DNA of 43,811 nucleotides, from NCBI GenBank assembly GCA_024231855.1, contig JAAEQD010000094.1, positions 1-43,811 on the forward strand. The letters are read 5' to 3'. The stretch comes from Candidatus Zixiibacteriota bacterium (GTDB lineage Bacteria; Zixibacteria; MSB-5A5; UBA10806; 4484-95). Made by a program: the position numbers and the translations under genes. Positions 39,708 through 43,811 of the stretch are shown piece after piece (the stretch's first letter is position 1; every line of letters begins with the position of its first letter). The notes below the pieces were generated by a model. That model did no database searches. It saw nothing but the letters and a program-made list of their open reading frames with translations, and was not told where the DNA came from.

Positions 39708-40652
39708 ATGCTAAGCAAATTGATTACCATCACGGTAGTATTCTTAATATCAGTCGGCGGTAGTAATTTATACTCGCAAACCTGCAGTTGCGCCGGCCCG
39801 CCGCTTCTGAGTTCGGTTGAATTCAGACCAACTCCGGCTAAAACCTGGCAGTTCGGGCTTACCGTTCAGCATAATTCCCTATCGCGATTAGTTACCGTTT
39901 CGGAGACTCTGGAGGATGACGCGAGGGCGCGCTCCACTCAGGCAGTACTAATAGAAGCCGGTTATGGCATAAATCAGAGACTGTCATTTACATCGGTGTT
40001 CTCGCTTATTCAGAAGAGAAGAACGATTACTCTGCCGGCAGTCGGCCAGGATAAGCTCCTCACGAGAGGTTTGGGAGACGCTGTATTCATGTTGAAATAC
40101 AATCTCCTGCCCCGGGATTTTGTGCTAAGCCGTCAGTTAACAGTTGGCGGAGGAGTAAAGGCTCCTTTAGGCAGATCAAATCTCAGGTTGGATGAGATTC
40201 TAATCGCCACCGACATGCAGCCGGGAACAGGCTCAATAGATGGGCTATTGTGGGGCAATTACACTCAACGATTTCATGCCACCTCTCCGGTATCTATAAA
40301 TTTAAGCGCGTCCTTCAGTTTCGCCGGCGAGAACGATAACCAATATAAGTTCGGCAACGATTTTGAAAGTTCGGCGGGTTTCTATTACGAGGCTAAAAGC
40401 AGGGTCGATTTTTCGGCCGCGCTAAAGTATCGCTGGGCGAGCCCGGATACTCGATTTTCAACTTCCGAAATTCCCAACACCGGCGGGCAATGGTTCCGAA
40501 TTGAGGGTGGGCTGAATTTAAAAGTAAATAACAGTTTAACTTCGAGATTTTCGATTCAATTACCGGTATATCAAAAAGTGGAGGGCACTCAATTGACCAC
40601 CAGCTATACACTTTCGGTATCGATGTTCTATGCTCGAGGGTTGACATTTTAA
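39708..40652 (+). CDS. Outer-membrane beta-barrel protein A (transporter-like)
   Basis: A signal peptide (MLSKLITITVVFLISVGGSN, cleavage near YSQ) is followed by CSCAGPP and about 280 residues of barrel-type beta strands ending in terminal Phe (FYARGLTF). The signature ATDMQPGTGSIDGLLWG plus IPNTGGQWF and LPVYQKVEGTQLTTSY recur in gene B (41816-42757). DMQPGTGS-x-D is also the style of MetA/phenol-degradation type barrels. AAGGAGGAG lies 3-4 bases before the ATG. It is not a lipoprotein: SQTC is not a lipobox. The cargo is unknown. It is first in a barrel A, DUF3179, barrel B cluster. Confidence 0.75.
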   Translation: MLSKLITITVVFLISVGGSNLYSQTCSCAGPPLLSSVEFRPTPAKTWQFGLTVQHNSLSRLVTVSETLEDDARARSTQAVLIEAGYGINQRLSFTSVFSLIQKRRTITLPAVGQDKLLTRGLGDAVFMLKYNLLPRDFVLSRQLTVGGGVKAPLGRSNLRLDEILIATDMQPGTGSIDGLLWGNYTQRFHATSPVSINLSASFSFAGENDNQYKFGNDFESSAGFYYEAKSRVDFSAALKYRWASPDTRFSTSEIPNTGGQWFRIEGGLNLKVNNSLTSRFSIQLPVYQKVEGTQLTTSYTLSVSMFYARGLTF

Positions 40653-40680
40653 TGGTAATATGTATATTTAGGAGATAGCA

Positions 40681-41745
40681 ATGAAAAACTATCGATTAAT
40701 AACAGCGGTCTCACTTATTGTGATTATGATATTTGCCGCTTGTATGAAAGCGGTTGTCAGTGAGCGCGGTAATGAGGGCTGGTTAATTCCGCCCGGTGAG
40801 GTGTTTGAAGGCGGTCCCGGTAAAGATGGGATTCCCGCCTTGCTTACACCGCCTTTGGCTACAGCCCGCGAGGCGATTTTCCTTAATGATCAAAGTCTAG
40901 TTATAGGTATAAAGATCGGCGATGTAACACGGGCATATCCACACATCATTCTGGATTGGCACGAGATTATCAATGACGAGATCGGCGACGAATTGTTCAG
41001 TATCACATACTGTCCCCTAACCGGTTCGGGAATCGCCTGGAATCGATTTCTGAACGGACAGGAGAACACTTTCGGAGTTTCCGGCTTATTGTACAACTCG
41101 AATTTAATACCCTATGATCGGCTTACCGACAGTTATTGGTCCCAGATGAAAAACCTATCAGTCAACGGCGTCTTGATGGGACAAACATCGGAAACTTACC
41201 CGATCGTTGAAACAACCTGGGAGACCTGGGAACAGATGTATCCTGAAACCAGAGTTGTATCGACGCGCACCGGCTATTCTCGCAATTATGGTGTTTATCC
41301 TTATGGCCAATATCGCACTAACGATGATAATTTACTGTACCCTATCGCCAATGATGATACGAGGTTACCCAGAAAAGAGCGGATTCACGGTATAATCGTG
41401 GAGGATCGAACCAAAGCATATAGAATCGGTTCGTTTTCCGCCGAGATTACGGCGATAAATGATACCTTTAATGGTCTACTATTAGTCATTGCCGGCAGCA
41501 GTTCCAAAAACCTGGTGGTTTCTTTCAAAAGGCAATTAGCTAACGGCACCGTCCTCACATTCGAACCGCTTCAGGATCAACTGCCAGCGATAATTATCGA
41601 CAACGAGGGCACATCCTGGGATATTTTTGGCAATGGCATTTCCGGACCTCGGACCGGGGAAAATCTGGAGGCGGCAGCGGCCTATAATGCCTATTGGTTC
41701 GCCTGGGGCGCCTTCTACCCCGAGACGGAGATCTATGGTTTATAG
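40681..41745 (+). CDS. DUF3179 family lipoprotein
   Basis: A lipobox (IFAAC, Cys21) precedes a 330-residue DUF3179 domain. Family landmarks are GGPGKDGIPALLTPPLATAR, VIGIKIGDVTRAYPHIILDW followed by HEIIND, ITYCPLTGSGIAWNR, FGVSGLLYNSNLIPYDRLTD followed by SYWSQM, and ETRVVSTRTGYSRNYGVYPY. The invariant His-Glu and CPLTG-type loop look like a catalytic or metal-binding site, but I know of no established function. It is placed between the two barrel paralogues with 28- and 70-base gaps, so it is probably anchored facing the periplasm and works with them. AGGAG is 5 bases before the ATG. Confidence 0.88.
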   Translation: MKNYRLITAVSLIVIMIFAACMKAVVSERGNEGWLIPPGEVFEGGPGKDGIPALLTPPLATAREAIFLNDQSLVIGIKIGDVTRAYPHIILDWHEIINDEIGDELFSITYCPLTGSGIAWNRFLNGQENTFGVSGLLYNSNLIPYDRLTDSYWSQMKNLSVNGVLMGQTSETYPIVETTWETWEQMYPETRVVSTRTGYSRNYGVYPYGQYRTNDDNLLYPIANDDTRLPRKERIHGIIVEDRTKAYRIGSFSAEITAINDTFNGLLLVIAGSSSKNLVVSFKRQLANGTVLTFEPLQDQLPAIIIDNEGTSWDIFGNGISGPRTGENLEAAAAYNAYWFAWGAFYPETEIYGL

Positions 41746-41815
41746 CGCTTTGACAAGACTTCGGCCCGAAATACTGAACGCGCTTTGGTTGGCTTAAGAA
41801 ACGGATTGGAAATTG

Positions 41816-42757
41816 ATGAAAACGGGCTTACTACTGCTGATCACACTATTGACTATAATGGCTGGTAAATCGCTTCAGGCTCAGACAAGCAGTTGCGCCG
41901 GATTCGATTATTCAACCAACAATAGGCTAAGATCGATACCTTTAGGGGTATGGCAGCTTGGTCTGACCCATGAATATAGATCAGTCTCGCGGTTGGTATC
42001 GGGTAAGATAAAACGGGATGATGCTTCCAGGGCGCGTTCATCACGCAATATACTTTTGGAACTAAATAGAAGGTTGACAAATTCGCTTTCCATAACCGCG
42101 ATGCTTACATTTGTCCAGAAAAACCACACTATCAGAATGCCCGTTATTGGCAAAAACTATCTACTAACTCGCGGCTTTGGCGATGGCTTTTTTGGCCTGA
42201 GATATAGTCTGATTCCCTGGAACGTTGATGCGGGTGGAGATATCTCATTTGGCCTCGGCCTTAAAGCTCCGTCAGGCAAATCAGATTTAACTCTTTACGG
42301 GATAGAAATCGCCCCGGATATGCAGCCCGGCACCGGTTCGGTGGATGCTGTCCTATGGGGTGGAGTTACGCAGCGAATTCATCCGAAGTCCCCGCTAAGT
42401 TTAAGCATCGATGCCATGTATCGGCGTAATGGTACCAATAGCAGAGAGTACAAATTCGGCAACGAATTTTTGGGATACCTGGGCGCTATGTTCTTTTCCA
42501 GGAGTAATGCACACTTTACAGCCGGGGTGAAATACCTTACCATAGCCGAACATAAGCGATTTTCTGAAGTAATTGTGCCTAATACGGGTGGCAGATGGGT
42601 ATATCTGGTCGGGACATTGGACGCGAACTACAGCAAAAAATTAAGATGGGAGTTTTCTATTCGGTATCCGGCTTATCAGAAAGTAAATGGCACCCAACTT
42701 TCTACCAGCTATGAGTATTCCATAACCTTGCTTTATGCCCTAAATTTAAAACCATAG
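41816..42757 (+). CDS. Outer-membrane beta-barrel protein B, paralogue of A
   Basis: About the same length as barrel A, with SSCAGF after the signal peptide, APDMQPGTGSVDAVLWGG, VPNTGGRWVYL and YPAYQKVNGTQLSTSYEYS. Overall similarity to A is moderate, so the duplication is old. The C-terminus is LNLKP, not aromatic, unlike A. ATG 41816 follows a TTG at 41813; the ATG gives the better signal peptide start (MKTGLLLLITLLTIMAG). A CAG-containing mature N-terminus shared with A (CSCAG versus SSCAG) is unusual for barrels. Confidence 0.72.
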   Translation: MKTGLLLLITLLTIMAGKSLQAQTSSCAGFDYSTNNRLRSIPLGVWQLGLTHEYRSVSRLVSGKIKRDDASRARSSRNILLELNRRLTNSLSITAMLTFVQKNHTIRMPVIGKNYLLTRGFGDGFFGLRYSLIPWNVDAGGDISFGLGLKAPSGKSDLTLYGIEIAPDMQPGTGSVDAVLWGGVTQRIHPKSPLSLSIDAMYRRNGTNSREYKFGNEFLGYLGAMFFSRSNAHFTAGVKYLTIAEHKRFSEVIVPNTGGRWVYLVGTLDANYSKKLRWEFSIRYPAYQKVNGTQLSTSYEYSITLLYALNLKP

Positions 42758-42969
42758 TTATTCCCTTCAGGAAAGGCCGTAAACACCCTAATCCCGGCGA
42801 AAACCCAATTATAGATTATTTCCTTCATTTGTGCGGATTATAAAGAAATTGTCTATAATTACCTTGCCAAGAACGGTTGAATTATCTTATTTTTTAATAG
42901 AACTGAGGATAAGGCTAATGCCTTTTCAAAAAAGTTGAACCAGATTTAGCTGAAATAAGGGCGGTAGAT

Positions 42970-43811
42970 ATGAATAAGCACTTACGTTTTGATATTGCGG
43001 ACAAGCGACTGGTATATGCAGGCTCGAAAAAAGCCCACAGCTTCAATAAAGATAGGTTAATTGAATATAATCATCGTCATGGCACAACATTGTCGAATTA
43101 CAATCTCAGTCTTGATGAATGCAGTATATTAACTTTAAGCGACAGGATTAACAAACAATCGAATCTTGGCGCCCTGCGTAATCGCCAGCTTAGAGAATCA
43201 GTAATTTTGTCAGCGGCACTGGCGGCGGCGGCGGTCGGATTGCATGGCCGGGGCAGTCTTAACCAATACCCCAAAGATAAGGTTACCAAGGCATTAACCA
43301 ACGAGCTTAAACGGGCCAATGACCGCACGGCGGCCCATATCATGGCTGAGGTGCTTCAAACCACTACAGAAACCTTGCCGGTAGGCGAGGAAGTATTGAT
43401 AGAATGCCGGATCACTGAAGGAGTCAGAGTCAAGCCGGGCAAGGAGGCGGGCGGCAATCCAACAATCGCGGTCGGCGCACTGTTCGGCAAAGAAGAACAC
43501 CGCTCCGAATACGGCCTTCAAATGAGTAAAAATGTGACACTGCTGTCTATGGGCAATGATGTTATAGAGGGTACGACCAAATCGGTGAAAGGGCTTCATT
43601 CGAGCTTGACGGCATTATTTGTGACTGAGTCCAATGTCAAAAGACATCTTCCTGATATTTATGTTCAGCGCTGGATGAGTGGTTCTTATTTTGAGGAATT
43701 CAATCCACGCGATGCATCGCTTATGGATGCTTCGGAGATAATCGCCAGATCTTATGGTTTTTCGAGTGTAGAGCAACTTGGCACATTTTTCCTCGACAGG
43801 AACAGGCATTA
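42970..43811 (+). CDS. GlpX-like class II fructose-1,6-bisphosphatase, divergent, 3' partial
   Basis: An uninterrupted frame from ATG 42970 (MNKHLRFDIADKRLVYAGSK) runs 280 codons to the window edge. GlpX landmarks in order are LRESVILSAALAAAAVGLHG-RG (family: (V/T)EAAAL.A..W.GRG), NDVIEGTT (family DPxEGTT with two metal-binding acids, Asp and Glu), KSVKGLHSSLTALFV, DIYVQRWMSG and FFLDRNRH (family LDRPRH). GEGE, the other metal motif, is not evident (region reads EVLIECRITEGVRV). About 65-75 extra residues precede the usual start, and an insertion of about 30 residues precedes NDVIEGTT. It could be a sugar-bisphosphatase with altered specificity, or an inactive form. Confidence 0.75.
   Translation, partial: MNKHLRFDIADKRLVYAGSKKAHSFNKDRLIEYNHRHGTTLSNYNLSLDECSILTLSDRINKQSNLGALRNRQLRESVILSAALAAAAVGLHGRGSLNQYPKDKVTKALTNELKRANDRTAAHIMAEVLQTTTETLPVGEEVLIECRITEGVRVKPGKEAGGNPTIAVGALFGKEEHRSEYGLQMSKNVTLLSMGNDVIEGTTKSVKGLHSSLTALFVTESNVKRHLPDIYVQRWMSGSYFEEFNPRDASLMDASEIIARSYGFSSVEQLGTFFLDRNRH

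Noticed and set aside
39760..39800. Barrel A as a lipoprotein (YSQTC)
   Set aside because: The residues before Cys do not match a lipobox and the rest is a barrel with terminal Phe.
1..43811. tRNA, rRNA or CRISPR genes
   Set aside because: The gaps were read on both strands and no cloverleaf, rRNA core sequence or short regular repeat-spacer array was recognised. A weak tRNA-like fold could be missed without a covariance search.

Overview
This 43.8 kb window comes from a free-living, Gram-negative-type bacterium. It has several outer-membrane beta-barrels, lipoproteins and secreted proteins. Two of the secreted proteins end in a C-terminal 'YPNPFN...YDVTGR' sorting-type domain, and one also carries a dockerin-like segment. 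Together with the FtsE/FtsX/EnvC-like cluster and lipoproteins whose mature ends read C-x(1-2)-NPF, this suggests the FCB superphylum, most likely a Zixibacteria-like candidate phylum. That placement is inference from protein style, not from a marker gene.

Layout. 1-3161 (+): pdxS (5' truncated), pdxT, ispH and ispG form a tightly overlapping PLP and isoprenoid (MEP pathway) operon. 3162-6595: small accessory genes (two small membrane proteins, a methyltransferase, a DUF4190-like protein and an SRPBCC protein) embedded in a mosaic of intergenic palindromes. 6596-13293 (+): ftsE, ftsX, an envC-like murein-hydrolase activator, holB, ricT and metG form a division/replication/translation operon ending in a clear intrinsic terminator. 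13500-22070 (-): a 2856-residue secreted cysteine-rich protein with thirteen exact-length 80-residue HYR-like repeats, a good sigma70-type promoter and a folded leader. 22502-28822 (-): a six-gene overlapping operon reading TatD-radical SAM fusion, rsmA, beta-barrel, two lipoproteins, and a degenerate YibQ-like deacetylase. 29261-33262 (+): a secreted beta-helix protein cut from its sorting domain by an in-frame TAA, then a large secreted glycosidase-like protein. 33333-39428 (-): ychF, comB-like, gcvT, a ClC channel with CBS domains, and a GyrI-like protein. 39708-42757 (+): two paralogous beta-barrels flanking a DUF3179 lipoprotein. 42970-end (+): a divergent, N-terminally extended GlpX-like fructose-1,6-bisphosphatase, cut by the window edge.

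The most striking non-genic signal is a scattered population of GTAG-tagged stem-loops, often in inverted pairs GTAG...CTAC. It fits the definition of REP/REPIN elements. At least nine units lie between genes. One supplies a gene's stop codon, two sit in ~240 bp direct repeats that bracket a two-gene cassette next to ftsE, and one pair of related units shows a compensatory base-pair change. No RAYT transposase, insertion sequence, CRISPR array, rRNA or tRNA was seen in the window.
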